This document shows positions 7,289-16,114 of a stretch of DNA of 34,657 nucleotides, piece by piece (within the stretch, counting starts at the first letter, position 1; each line of letters begins with the position of its first letter). The position numbers and the translations under genes are program-made. Origin of the DNA: an uncultured Muribaculaceae bacterium (GTDB lineage Bacteria > Bacteroidota > Bacteroidia > Bacteroidales > Muribaculaceae); NCBI GenBank assembly GCA_904502025.1, contig CAJGDJ010000020.1, positions 1-34,657 on the forward strand. The letters run 5' to 3'. The notes below the pieces were generated by a model. It saw only the letters and a program-made list of their open reading frames with translations, did no database searches and had not been told where the DNA came from.

Positions 7289-8406
7289 TAAAACCAATAA
7301 ACCCAACAAAGAAAGAGCTAAAAAAATACATTCAAGTAGGGACCGACCTATACAAAGGAAATGACTATTTTGTGCCACCGTTAATTTTCGACGAAATCGA
7401 CTCATTGCGTCCCGAAAAGAATCCTGCATTTGAGTTTTGCCGTGCTCAATCATTTATTGCCTATCGCGATGACAAACCGGTAGGACGCATTACCGCAATA
7501 ATCAACGACATCGTTAATCAACGCACTGGTGAGAAGACTATGCGTTTTGGGTGGGTTGATTTTATTGACGATGCCGAAGTGGTTGACGCTCTATTTAAGA
7601 CAGCTGAAGATTGGGGTCGCAAACAAGGCATGACCTCCATCGTTGGTCCCATGGGGTTTAGCGACATGGATCATGAAGGAATGCTTGTTGATGGGTTCAA
7701 TGAACTCGGAACAATGGCAACAATATACAACCACCCATATTACCCAACCCACATGGAACGCATGGGATATACTAAAGATGCCGATTGGATTGAATTTCGC
7801 ATCACAATTCCAGATGCTATTCCAGATAAACATCAACGCATCGCCGACATCGTGAGAAAGAAATACAATCTTCGCACAGTTAAATTCACATCTCGCAAAA
7901 AGCTTAAGGATACTTACGGTCAAGCTCTATTTGATTTAATTAATGATGCATACGATAAGCTATATGGTTATTCTCCATTAACTCAACGCCAAATAGATTA
8001 CTATATAGGTTTATATCTTGGCATTTTGCGTCTTGAAGATGTGAGTGTAATCGTTGACGCCGACGATAAATTAGTAGGGGTGGGGATCTCCATGCCTTCA
8101 TTCTCTCGTGCGTTGCAAAAAAGTGGGGGCAAATTATTTCCATTTGGGTGGTGGCACCTTTTGAAAGCATTACGAGGCAAAGTTGACACTGTTGACCTCA
8201 TGCTCATTGCAATTTCCAAAGAATATCTTGGCAAAGGTGTTAACGCATTACTTTTTGCCGACTTAATTCCCGCATACGTTAAAAACGGGTATAAATGGGC
8301 AGAAAGTAATATTGAACTTGAGGACAACTCCAATGTTCAACTACAATGGCAATATTTTGATTACCGTCAACATCGTCGCCGTCGTGCTTTTAAGAAAGCA
8401 TTATAA
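7276..8406 (+). CDS. GNAT-like N-acetyltransferase family protein (YghO-like)
   Basis: A 376-residue cytoplasmic protein of the YghO-like group of GNAT-fold proteins common in Bacteroidota. Recognisable parts are the N-terminal DLYKGNDYFVPPLIFDE segment, FIAYRDDKPVGRITAIIND (the beta strands that pack beside the CoA site), the central GPMGFSDMDHEGMLVDGF block and YYPTHMERMGY, then a second GNAT-like half with GKGVNALLFADLIPAYVKNGYKWAESNIELEDN. No substrate is known for the family. It starts inside the pseudokinase gene (13 bp overlap, different frame) and is followed by a bidirectional terminator. The tight coupling suggests the two products act together. Confidence 0.85.
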   Translation: MSIVVKPINPTKKELKKYIQVGTDLYKGNDYFVPPLIFDEIDSLRPEKNPAFEFCRAQSFIAYRDDKPVGRITAIINDIVNQRTGEKTMRFGWVDFIDDAEVVDALFKTAEDWGRKQGMTSIVGPMGFSDMDHEGMLVDGFNELGTMATIYNHPYYPTHMERMGYTKDADWIEFRITIPDAIPDKHQRIADIVRKKYNLRTVKFTSRKKLKDTYGQALFDLINDAYDKLYGYSPLTQRQIDYYIGLYLGILRLEDVSVIVDADDKLVGVGISMPSFSRALQKSGGKLFPFGWWHLLKALRGKVDTVDLMLIAISKEYLGKGVNALLFADLIPAYVKNGYKWAESNIELEDNSNVQLQWQYFDYRQHRRRRAFKKAL

Positions 8407-8437
8407 TGGATTAAATACTCTTCATTCTAATATTTCC

Positions 8438-8484
8438 TATAAAGTCAGCCCCAAGATTTCAAAAACCTTGGGGCTAACTTTATA
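8438..8484. terminator. Bidirectional intrinsic terminator between GNAT and ftsZ
   Basis: The arms 8438-8455 and 8467-8484 pair over 18 positions (TATAAAGT, one C/A mismatch, then AGCCCCAAG) around an 11-nt loop. A GC-rich core with A/T-rich flanks on both sides suits termination from both directions. It sits between the converging ends of the GNAT gene (8406) and ftsZ (8522), so it ends the whole dcw transcript as well. Confidence 0.85.
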
Positions 8485-8521
8485 ATCTTTTCAGTGTACT
8501 TATTTTACGACACACTATCGT

Positions 8522-9877
8522 TTATGTAAAACTCACAACTTGTCCGGCTTGATTTTCACTATCAGAAGTTTTGTCATTATTGACAACAATAGGAGTACCT
8601 TCATTCGATGCCTTTACACGAGCATTTAACATCTCGGTCGTTTCTTTATCACGATTATAGGTTGGCACTCTCTCAAGTGATTCTACAATTGAGTCATCAT
8701 CCATCAATTCAGGAGTTAAAGCCACATAACGTTTAGTGTCTTTCTCTCGTTGAATGTTATCGATTTTCTCTGAACCGTATGTTTTACGCAAACGTTCATC
8801 GGCTTCTGGGTCTTCCTCCTCTTCTACCGGTTTCACATCGGGCTTAAATGTGATAATATCAGCTTTATCCTCATTATCTTCACGCAAAGTGACATCAAAT
8901 CCGGCCGCAAGAATCGTAATTTTCACTTTATCGCCAAGCGAATCATCAACCGTCGCACCCCAAATCACATCAACTCCCGGATTAATGCTGGTAACAAACG
9001 ACGCAATCTCTTTTGTTTCGTTCATTGTAAATGGATGTTCGGCTTTTTTTGCAAAATATATATTAAACAGAAGTTTTTTCGCTTTAAGAATGTCGCGATT
9101 TTTAAGCAACGGAGAATTAATTGCCGATTGGAATGCTTTTGACACACGATTTTCACCTTCACCATACCCACTTGAGATAATGGCAGCTCCACCATCACGC
9201 AATGTATTGTCAACATCATTGAAGTCAAGGTTAATATAACCTTCTTCGGTGATGATTTCAGAGATACTGCGAGCAGCAATAGTCAATGTATCATCAGCTT
9301 TACCAAACGCATTCAAGAAATCCAAATCGCCATAAATATCATTCAGACGTTCATTATTGATAACCAACAACGCATCAACATATTTACTCATTTCCTCAGC
9401 TCCATCAAGGGCTTTAAGGATTTTCTTTTTACCTTCAAACACAAAAGGTATTGTTACTATTCCGATAGTGAGCAATCCACGTTCCTTAGCAACTCGAGCT
9501 ACTACCGGAGCTGCACCTGTTCCTGTTCCTCCACCCATGCCGGCAGTTACAAACACCATGTTTATACCCGGGGCAAACAAAGCGTCAATATCATCAACAC
9601 TTTCTTCAGCCGCGGCACGTGCAAGTTGAGGTTTATTTCCTGCCCCAAGTCCACGTGTAGTCGTAGGACCTATCAACAACTTTGTTGGCACAGGTGAGTT
9701 GTCTAACGCCTGACGGTCGGTGTTACACACCACGAAATCAACACTTTTAATATTTTGCTTATACATGTTGTTGATAGCATTATTACCACCACCTCCAACA
9801 CCTATAACCATTATTTCGGGAGCTTTCTCGCTTTTTATATCGAAACTCGCAGAGTTTTCTAATTCCTCTATACTCAT
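8522..9877 (-). CDS. ftsZ: Cell division protein FtsZ
   Basis: The tubulin-like GTPase that forms the cytokinetic ring. Residues 25-33 carry GVGGGGNNA, 115-121 the tubulin signature GGGTGTG, and 216-223 the T7 loop NLDFNDVD that completes GTP hydrolysis in the next subunit. The globular core ends near residue 335. It is followed by an acidic linker rich in Asp and Glu (about 336-360) and a longer variable C-terminus, giving 451 residues compared with 383 in E. coli. A peptide RVPTYNR (about 398-404) resembles the FtsA-binding C-terminal peptide but is followed by nearly 50 further residues. It is the last gene of the dcw cluster, 34 bp after ftsA, and is followed by the terminator at 8438-8484. 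Confidence 0.98.
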   Translation of the reverse strand: MSIEELENSASFDIKSEKAPEIMVIGVGGGGNNAINNMYKQNIKSVDFVVCNTDRQALDNSPVPTKLLIGPTTTRGLGAGNKPQLARAAAEESVDDIDALFAPGINMVFVTAGMGGGTGTGAAPVVARVAKERGLLTIGIVTIPFVFEGKKKILKALDGAEEMSKYVDALLVINNERLNDIYGDLDFLNAFGKADDTLTIAARSISEIITEEGYINLDFNDVDNTLRDGGAAIISSGYGEGENRVSKAFQSAINSPLLKNRDILKAKKLLFNIYFAKKAEHPFTMNETKEIASFVTSINPGVDVIWGATVDDSLGDKVKITILAAGFDVTLREDNEDKADIITFKPDVKPVEEEEDPEADERLRKTYGSEKIDNIQREKDTKRYVALTPELMDDDSIVESLERVPTYNRDKETTEMLNARVKASNEGTPIVVNNDKTSDSENQAGQVVSFT

Positions 9878-9911
9878 AATTCCTTGTTTTATCTCGTTAA
9901 ACCATCAGTCA

Positions 9912-11315
9912 TTAATCATCATAGCCATCTTCTTTTAGATATTCACCAACATAAACCTTGATTTTACCTAAAAGTTGAGCTGCTTTACTTGGTTGTTTAG
10001 GTTGCTTTGGTTGTTTCACCTGTTTTTTTGGTGCTTCTTCAATATCATCATCTTCAATAATATCATCAACAAAGCCATCTTTTAATCGCGAATCATCAGC
10101 ATCATCGTCATTACCATCATCGACAACTACAGGTTGAGGTTGGCGTTCTTGGACCGCACCTTCAAGACAATCAATTGCACCATTGCTCTTAGAAGCTGCA
10201 AGCAAAATAGCAATTACATCAAGAGCATCGCCGGGAAGCACACGACCGTCTGAGATATGCACCATTGCCGATATCATTCCATTTCGCACCTTTAGTGAGC
10301 TGTGAAACTCAAGTACCGCATTAAATCCATGTAGCTTTGCACCTTGACCAACGATTACAATTCCACCGGTGAGATCAGTTGGCTTAAATCCTGCTTGTTT
10401 GATTTGTGATGCTATATTAAATGCAATTTCACCGGCACGATATTGTACATAGTTATTAAACACTGCATCATCAACATTTTCAAGGATAGTAGATTTCCCT
10501 CCTTGACCGATAGTTTCTTGCGAGTTGGCATTAGCCGACTGTGATTTCAATCTTTCAGCTGACTCCTCAGTTATGCCAAGCGAAGTGAGGTCGCGAGTAA
10601 TATTCCGAGAACCCATTGGAATTGTTACTAAACATTGCAACGCATCATTTTTATGAATTGACACAGTAGTTGTTTCGGCTCCAAAATCGACAAGCACACA
10701 ACCGAGTTTTTTTTCTTCGCTACTCAAAACCAATTGAGATAAAGCGACTTGACGCACTTTATATCCATTTATATCAAGTTGTAAACGTTCTTCAATCACA
10801 CGATTAATATTTTTTACAATTTGAGGTCGGCAAGCAATGATATTCAATGAAGCTTTAAGACTATGGCCATAAGTGCCGATAGGAATTTGATGAGCCATGT
10901 TATCAACACTAAATCCCATAGGCACAACATCTACGATTTCCTTATCTTCAAGCACTTCCAATTTCGATTCATCAAGCAATTTGTCAATTACTTCAGCTGT
11001 AATTTCGGTTTCTTCATCAAATGTCATTTCAATATCGCGTTTATATGACATCATTGAACGACCACCGAGAGCCACATAAACACCCTTAACCTTGCGAGGT
11101 GATACATTCGCACGTGATTCAAGAGCATAGATAATTTCAGCTACACAAGCCTTTACCTCCTCTACGTTTTGTATATTACCATGACGCACACAATCCACCA
11201 GATTGCGTTCTTCTATCGCACACACGTTAAGAATGCCTGATTCATCAATAGCTCCCACTGCTCCTTTTATTTTTGAGCTACCAATTTCGATTGCAACTAA
11301 ATATTTGTGATCCAT
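9912..11315 (-). CDS. ftsA: Cell division protein FtsA
   Basis: The actin-like membrane tether of FtsZ. The ATP-binding phosphate 1 loop reads IEIGSSKIKGAVG near the N-terminus, the SHS2/1C region follows, and VLVDFGAETTTVS forms phosphate 2. TGGIVIVGQGAKLHG is the adenosine motif. The core is followed by an acidic region (DDGNDDDADD) and a KQPKQPKQP repeat, then an amphipathic helix (AAQLLGKIKVYVGEYLKE) expected to bind the inner membrane. I chose the ATG at 11313-11315 (467 residues); an in-frame extension of 18 codons starts with GTG inside ftsQ and does not resemble the family. The start is 1 bp after the ftsQ stop, which implies coupled translation. Confidence 0.97.
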   Translation of the reverse strand: MDHKYLVAIEIGSSKIKGAVGAIDESGILNVCAIEERNLVDCVRHGNIQNVEEVKACVAEIIYALESRANVSPRKVKGVYVALGGRSMMSYKRDIEMTFDEETEITAEVIDKLLDESKLEVLEDKEIVDVVPMGFSVDNMAHQIPIGTYGHSLKASLNIIACRPQIVKNINRVIEERLQLDINGYKVRQVALSQLVLSSEEKKLGCVLVDFGAETTTVSIHKNDALQCLVTIPMGSRNITRDLTSLGITEESAERLKSQSANANSQETIGQGGKSTILENVDDAVFNNYVQYRAGEIAFNIASQIKQAGFKPTDLTGGIVIVGQGAKLHGFNAVLEFHSSLKVRNGMISAMVHISDGRVLPGDALDVIAILLAASKSNGAIDCLEGAVQERQPQPVVVDDGNDDDADDSRLKDGFVDDIIEDDDIEEAPKKQVKQPKQPKQPSKAAQLLGKIKVYVGEYLKEDGYDD

Positions 11316-11316
11316 T

Positions 11317-12237
11317 TTAGTTTGTTTTATCTTGTTTATTTTCTTTTTCCAAAGATTTAGCTTCTGCACTATTTACATCGGCTGTTTTAATCGAGGTTGT
11401 TGTTGCTTGAGGCTCAACTCTAACATTCATTGTTTCAATTTCAACTTCTTCCTCATCAATAGAATCGGCAAATGTGGCAATTCTATCTATTTTGTGTTTT
11501 TTGCGACGAGTAGCCACAACTTGTCCATTCCATTTCACCGAAATTGTATCGTAATAATCCCACCCTTTTTCGGGGAAAACATCTTTATATATGGTTTTTA
11601 TTCGAGCAAATTTATTTTCAATCATCGTAGTGTCGCCAAAGTTAATTACATGTCCCTTAATCATTGGCACTATTATTATATCATTATTATATGAATTTAT
11701 CTTTATACTCGACACCAGGGAATTCCATGTAGAATCATTTTTAATATATGATAATAACGGTAAAATCGACAACTCCTTGAATTGTTCCTTAAATTTCCCC
11801 ACAATAATAGGCACATCAACTTGATAGCGAGGATCGGCCATCATCTGTTTACCTTCTCGATTGATATAATAGGATTTCCCATTATTAAACACACGAGCTA
11901 CCGGCACTAATGGCATCACATCAATTTTCAATCGAGAGTTATTATAAATCACACAATTCACTCGCTCAATCTTATCAATAGCATTGAGCTGATTTTCTAA
12001 TTTGTGAGTATTTATATCACACACTTTCATTGTTAGATATTTATTGTTCTCGTTGCCTATTTCATGAACGATATCCTCAACCGTAACAAATTCCAGTCCC
12101 ATATCGTCGTGAACATCAATATCCACTCCTTTGCATAGTTCCTGCTGTGCTTTATTTCCGGTAATTGTAAAAGCAATCACCATATAAACCACCAACAGCA
12201 CCGATAATATGCACCACAAAAGCGATTTCTTATTCAT
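11317..12237 (-). CDS. ftsQ: Cell division protein FtsQ
   Basis: A 306-residue bitopic division protein. A short cytoplasmic N-terminus is followed by one transmembrane helix (about 7-24, LWCILSVLLVVYMVIAF), a POTRA-like region (about 38-110, including LGLEFVTVEDIVHEI) and a beta domain with VAAxx-like conservation such as PLVPVARVFNNGKSYYINREGKQM. Sequence conservation in FtsQ is weak, and the call rests on the topology, these segments and the fixed location between murC and ftsA. The C-terminal 40 residues are acidic and low in complexity. The start overlaps the murC end by 8 bp. Confidence 0.9.
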   Translation of the reverse strand: MNKKSLLWCILSVLLVVYMVIAFTITGNKAQQELCKGVDIDVHDDMGLEFVTVEDIVHEIGNENNKYLTMKVCDINTHKLENQLNAIDKIERVNCVIYNNSRLKIDVMPLVPVARVFNNGKSYYINREGKQMMADPRYQVDVPIIVGKFKEQFKELSILPLLSYIKNDSTWNSLVSSIKINSYNNDIIIVPMIKGHVINFGDTTMIENKFARIKTIYKDVFPEKGWDYYDTISVKWNGQVVATRRKKHKIDRIATFADSIDEEEVEIETMNVRVEPQATTTSIKTADVNSAEAKSLEKENKQDKTN

Positions 12238-13624
12238 TTTGCTTCACGATATTACAGATTTCCGGAAGATAATTACATATATCCCCGGCACCCACCGTTA
12301 ACAATACCTCAAAGTTATTATTTTTTATCGTATCAATCAAATTTTCTTTGTCAATCAACACTTTATTCTCACAAGTGATGTCATCAAAAACAATTTGAGA
12401 AGTAACTCCTTCAATAGGTAATTCGCGAGCCGGATAAATATTGAGCAATATAACTGCATCGGCAAGCGAAAGAGCTTTTGCAAATTCTGGAGCAAAATCA
12501 CGAGTGCGAGAATATAAATGTGGTTGAAATGCCACCGTGATTCTACGATTTGGATAAAGAGCTTTAACCGAATTGATTGATGCGGTTAATTCGTCGGGGT
12601 GGTGTGCATAATCATCAATAATCGCACGACCTTTTTCTCCCGATTCTTTTAACCAAAACTCAAAACGACGTTTTGGTCCCATAAATGATGCCATCGCTTC
12701 GGCAGCCTTATCAGCTTGCATATCACCGGTGAGGAAACACCCTGCCAATGACGCAATTGCATTATCAATATTAATTTCGACAGGAACGCCCAATTCGACA
12801 TCTTTAATTATCGAGCCATCACAAGCCACAAAATCAAATGTTATTGTGCCATTGCCTCGGCGAATGTTTTGAGCATGAAAATCGCCTTTATCTCGTGAAT
12901 AAGTATATATTTTCACTCCCGGTGCAACTCGTGGTTGCACTTTCAAGCCTTCATGCACTACCAATGCTCCATCTTCACGAATCAACTCGGTAAAGTGGGC
13001 AAAACTTTCAAGATAAGCTTCCTCCGTGCCATAAATGTCAAGATGGTCGGGATCTGTTGAGGTAATAACTGCAATATACGGCGTCAATTGATGGAATGAG
13101 CGGTCATATTCATCGGCTTCAATAACTGAATATGGCGATGTCTCGCTCAATAATAGATTACTGTTATAATTGCGAAGAATACCACCTAAAAAAGCATTAC
13201 ACCCCACTTCACAAGTGTTGAGAATATGTGCTGCCATTGATGATGTTGTAGTTTTTCCATGCGTGCCGGCAAAACACAATCCTTTTGAATCACGGGTAAT
13301 CAACCCCAACACTGCCGCACGTTTCAGAATCTCAAATCCGCCATTGCGAAAGAAATTCAAGCCTTTGTGGTCGTTGGGAATAGCAGGTGTGTAAACGACT
13401 AATGTAGTATCGGGATTTTTGAATTTGTCGGGAATCAAATCTACGTCATCGTCATACACTATTTCCACACCTTCATCTTCAAGAGCCTTTGTTAAGGCTG
13501 TTGGAGTACGGTCATATCCTGCAACATTACACCCTCGAGAAAGAAAATAACGTTCAAGTGCAGCCATTCCAATACCTCCGGCTCCTACAAAATATATATT
13601 TGTTTTTTTATTATTCATAGTCAT
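12230..13624 (-). CDS. murC: UDP-N-acetylmuramate--L-alanine ligase
   Basis: Adds L-Ala to UDP-MurNAc in the cytoplasm, the first amino acid step of peptidoglycan precursor synthesis. The N-terminal Rossmann motif YFVGAGGIGMAALERY starts at about residue 12, the ATP loop CFAGTHGKTTTSS follows near 120, and the SVIEADEYDRSF and DPDHLDIYG motifs (Mg and substrate binding) are present, as is IIDDYAHHPDE (about 335) and FQPHLYSRT. The length (464) is normal for the family. The start is 2 bp after the murG stop; a second in-frame ATG two codons downstream is possible. It overlaps ftsQ by 8 bp. Confidence 0.98.
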   Translation of the reverse strand: MTMNNKKTNIYFVGAGGIGMAALERYFLSRGCNVAGYDRTPTALTKALEDEGVEIVYDDDVDLIPDKFKNPDTTLVVYTPAIPNDHKGLNFFRNGGFEILKRAAVLGLITRDSKGLCFAGTHGKTTTSSMAAHILNTCEVGCNAFLGGILRNYNSNLLLSETSPYSVIEADEYDRSFHQLTPYIAVITSTDPDHLDIYGTEEAYLESFAHFTELIREDGALVVHEGLKVQPRVAPGVKIYTYSRDKGDFHAQNIRRGNGTITFDFVACDGSIIKDVELGVPVEINIDNAIASLAGCFLTGDMQADKAAEAMASFMGPKRRFEFWLKESGEKGRAIIDDYAHHPDELTASINSVKALYPNRRITVAFQPHLYSRTRDFAPEFAKALSLADAVILLNIYPARELPIEGVTSQIVFDDITCENKVLIDKENLIDTIKNNNFEVLLTVGAGDICNYLPEICNIVKQNE

Positions 13625-13626
13625 TC

Positions 13627-14733
13627 TTATTTATTCAAAATTTCATATATCTTATCTACAATCTTTTCATCAGCATCAACAAGAGCCATCTTTTTGATGT
13701 TTTGCGATAATTGTTCACGTTTTGCATCATCAGCGAGCAATTCCTTTGTGATTGCAGCAAGTTTTTCTTTACACTCTCCATCAAGAATCATTACTGCCGC
13801 ATCTTTATCGACAAGAGCTTGAGCATTTTTTCGTTGATGGTCTTCAGCCACGTTAGGCGAAGGAACAAGAATCACAGGCATACCAAGCAATTGAAGTTCG
13901 GATATTGTACCAGCTCCGGCTCTCGACACTACCAAGTCGGCAGCTCGATAAGCAACATTCATATCAGAAATAAATGCTGTTGCCACAACTCCTGATTTGC
14001 CTTTTGCCTTTTCGCTACATTCTTGAGCATATATCTTGCCTGTTTGCCACATTACTTGAGCACCAGTAGCCAAGATTTCATCAAGAGCCAATGCCACACT
14101 GTCGTTAATTGTGCGAGCGCCAAGGCTTCCACCTACCACAAGCACCAATTTCTGCGACACATCAAACCCAAGTTGGGCTTTGGCTTGCTCTCTTGTTAAT
14201 TCGCAATTCAATATGTTGGCTCTTACCGGATTTCCGGTAAGTACAATTTTTTCGGCAGGGAAAAAACGATTCATTCCTTCGTATGCCACGCAAATTGCCG
14301 ATGCTTCTTTTGCCAATAATTTATTTGTAACTCCGGCGTATGAGTTTTGCTCTTGCAAAAGTGTAGGAATACCTTTCTTTTGCACCTCTTTTAGCATAGG
14401 TCCACTCGCATAACCTCCAACACCCACTGCAATATCGGGTTGGAAATCTTTTAACACTTTCCGGGCAATTCGCATACTTTTCCACAATTTGAAAAGGACC
14501 TTTACATTACGCCACAATCGTTTGCGATCAAACCCACACACGGGCAACCCCACTATTTTATATCCGGCAGCCGGGACTCGCTCCATCTCCATTCGATTTT
14601 CGGCTCCCACAAAAAGAATTTCAGTTTCGGAATTGCGACGTTTAAGTGCATTAGCTATCGATAGAGCAGGGAAAATATGCCCTCCGGTACCTCCTCCACT
14701 GACTAATACTTTATATATTCTTTTTTCTGACAT
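13627..14733 (-). CDS. murG: Undecaprenyldiphospho-muramoylpentapeptide beta-N-acetylglucosaminyltransferase
   Basis: Transfers GlcNAc from UDP-GlcNAc to lipid I, making lipid II at the inner face of the cytoplasmic membrane. Family GT28 signatures are clear: the lipid-I-site loop VSGGGTGGHIFPALSIA at the N-terminus (residues 9-25), GVGGYASGP near 105, VVGGSLGARTIND near 195, and VSRAGAGTISEL with PVILVPSPNVAEDHQ for UDP-GlcNAc binding. The length of 368 is standard. It lies 19 bp after ftsW and 2 bp before murC. Confidence 0.98.
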   Translation of the reverse strand: MSEKRIYKVLVSGGGTGGHIFPALSIANALKRRNSETEILFVGAENRMEMERVPAAGYKIVGLPVCGFDRKRLWRNVKVLFKLWKSMRIARKVLKDFQPDIAVGVGGYASGPMLKEVQKKGIPTLLQEQNSYAGVTNKLLAKEASAICVAYEGMNRFFPAEKIVLTGNPVRANILNCELTREQAKAQLGFDVSQKLVLVVGGSLGARTINDSVALALDEILATGAQVMWQTGKIYAQECSEKAKGKSGVVATAFISDMNVAYRAADLVVSRAGAGTISELQLLGMPVILVPSPNVAEDHQRKNAQALVDKDAAVMILDGECKEKLAAITKELLADDAKREQLSQNIKKMALVDADEKIVDKIYEILNK

Positions 14734-14752
14734 TTTTATCTGCTACTATTAA

Positions 14753-16093
14753 TTATAATAAACTCGGATTATCGGCTCGTGCATCTTCAGGCAAAGCACT
14801 AATCTCTTCTTTTTCTTCTTTCCTATCGTTATTCTTTTTTCGTATTGCAAACCTACTGACACTTAACATTACCCCCAAAGCGATAGATGTTACTAAAATT
14901 GACGAACCTCCTGCCGAAATCAAAGGTAAAGGTTGTCCTGACACCGGAAATAGTCCCGACACAATACCCATGTGGAATAACGCTTGGAATGTTATATATA
15001 ATGCCATACCCATAACCAACAGCATTGGGAATGCTCGTTTACACTGCGACGCTATACCACTCGCTCGTGCCATCAGAAAGAGATATAGTACCAACAAAAA
15101 CATTCCACCAAGCAATCCGATGTCCTCAATAACTATTGCAAAAATATAATCAGAGAATGCCAATGGAAGTCGTGCTGCCTCACGTGAATTACCTGGGAAC
15201 ACCCCAAACAATCCACCATTAGCTTGTGCTATATACGAATATTGTTCTTGATGATTATAACGATTTATTTCTTGTTCCCATTTACGTTCATCTCCATTCC
15301 ACCAACGAATGAGTCGTGGGATAAATACATCGGTCAAACGGTCAACAGTTTCACCTTTTGCAATTTGTTCTGATGCCGACATCACAACCTCAGTCCGCAA
15401 TTTGCCGTTTTCATCATATTTTTTATTATACTTGATTAACCCATAAGTTATCACACCTCCAATTAATGCCACTGCTGCAAAAAGCATTATTAATAAACGT
15501 TTTGCTTGCACTCCACCAAAAATCATCATTGAATAACTTATTGCACACAAAATTAGGGTGTTTGTTGTACCTTGCTTGATGAGCACTGCTGCCAATATAC
15601 CTGTTACTATAATCGCAGCATAAAAGCCTCTATTAGAAACTCCTTTACCATCTTTTAATTGTGATTTTGACAGTATTAAAGCGAGAAGTGCTGCCGCTGA
15701 AAATTTTATAAACTCGGCAGGTTGCAATGACATTAAACCTAACACTTTCACACTTCGGCGGGCCCCATTAATAACATCACCCCAAAGCATCACATATATA
15801 GCAAACAACACGCTACCTATTGCCAACACAGGAATCCATTTAATAAATTTGGTATAAGGTATTTTTTGTACTACATAAATCACTCCAAAACCCAATAGCA
15901 AATGTCCGCAATGACGAATTAGTGGTCCAAAAATATTCGTTGATGAAACAACACGAGCCGAAGCACTATACTGCTCTATGATTGAAATAATACACAGCAT
16001 AATGTATATAGCCCATATATATTTATCGGCAGGAGCTATAGATTTGTTTTTTTCATTAGGTTGTTTTACAACTTCAGTTTCTTCTGATTTCAT
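14753..16093 (-). CDS. ftsW: Lipid II polymerase FtsW (SEDS family)
   Basis: A 446-residue polytopic membrane protein of the SEDS family, the septal peptidoglycan glycosyltransferase partner of the division PBP. About ten hydrophobic segments can be counted. Family motifs include GARRSVKVLGLMSLQPAEFIKFSAAALLA (split here only for description), NGGLFGVFPGNSREA, AFSDYIFAIVIEDIGLLGG and GLFPVSGQPLPLISAGGSS. A larger extracytoplasmic loop with GDERKWEQEINRYNHQEQ precedes the NGGLFG motif. The C-terminus is charged and short (KKNNDRKEEKEEISAL). Its position next to murD and murG is the normal dcw order; it follows murD after 21 bp. Confidence 0.96.
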   Translation of the reverse strand: MKSEETEVVKQPNEKNKSIAPADKYIWAIYIMLCIISIIEQYSASARVVSSTNIFGPLIRHCGHLLLGFGVIYVVQKIPYTKFIKWIPVLAIGSVLFAIYVMLWGDVINGARRSVKVLGLMSLQPAEFIKFSAAALLALILSKSQLKDGKGVSNRGFYAAIIVTGILAAVLIKQGTTNTLILCAISYSMMIFGGVQAKRLLIMLFAAVALIGGVITYGLIKYNKKYDENGKLRTEVVMSASEQIAKGETVDRLTDVFIPRLIRWWNGDERKWEQEINRYNHQEQYSYIAQANGGLFGVFPGNSREAARLPLAFSDYIFAIVIEDIGLLGGMFLLVLYLFLMARASGIASQCKRAFPMLLVMGMALYITFQALFHMGIVSGLFPVSGQPLPLISAGGSSILVTSIALGVMLSVSRFAIRKKNNDRKEEKEEISALPEDARADNPSLL

Positions 16094-16114
16094 AGTTGAT
16101 TAAAAATAGATTTA

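Noticed and set aside
8754..9239. 161-codon plus-strand open frame
   Set aside because: It is antisense to ftsZ, which is certain; the frame is a shadow of codon use in ftsZ.
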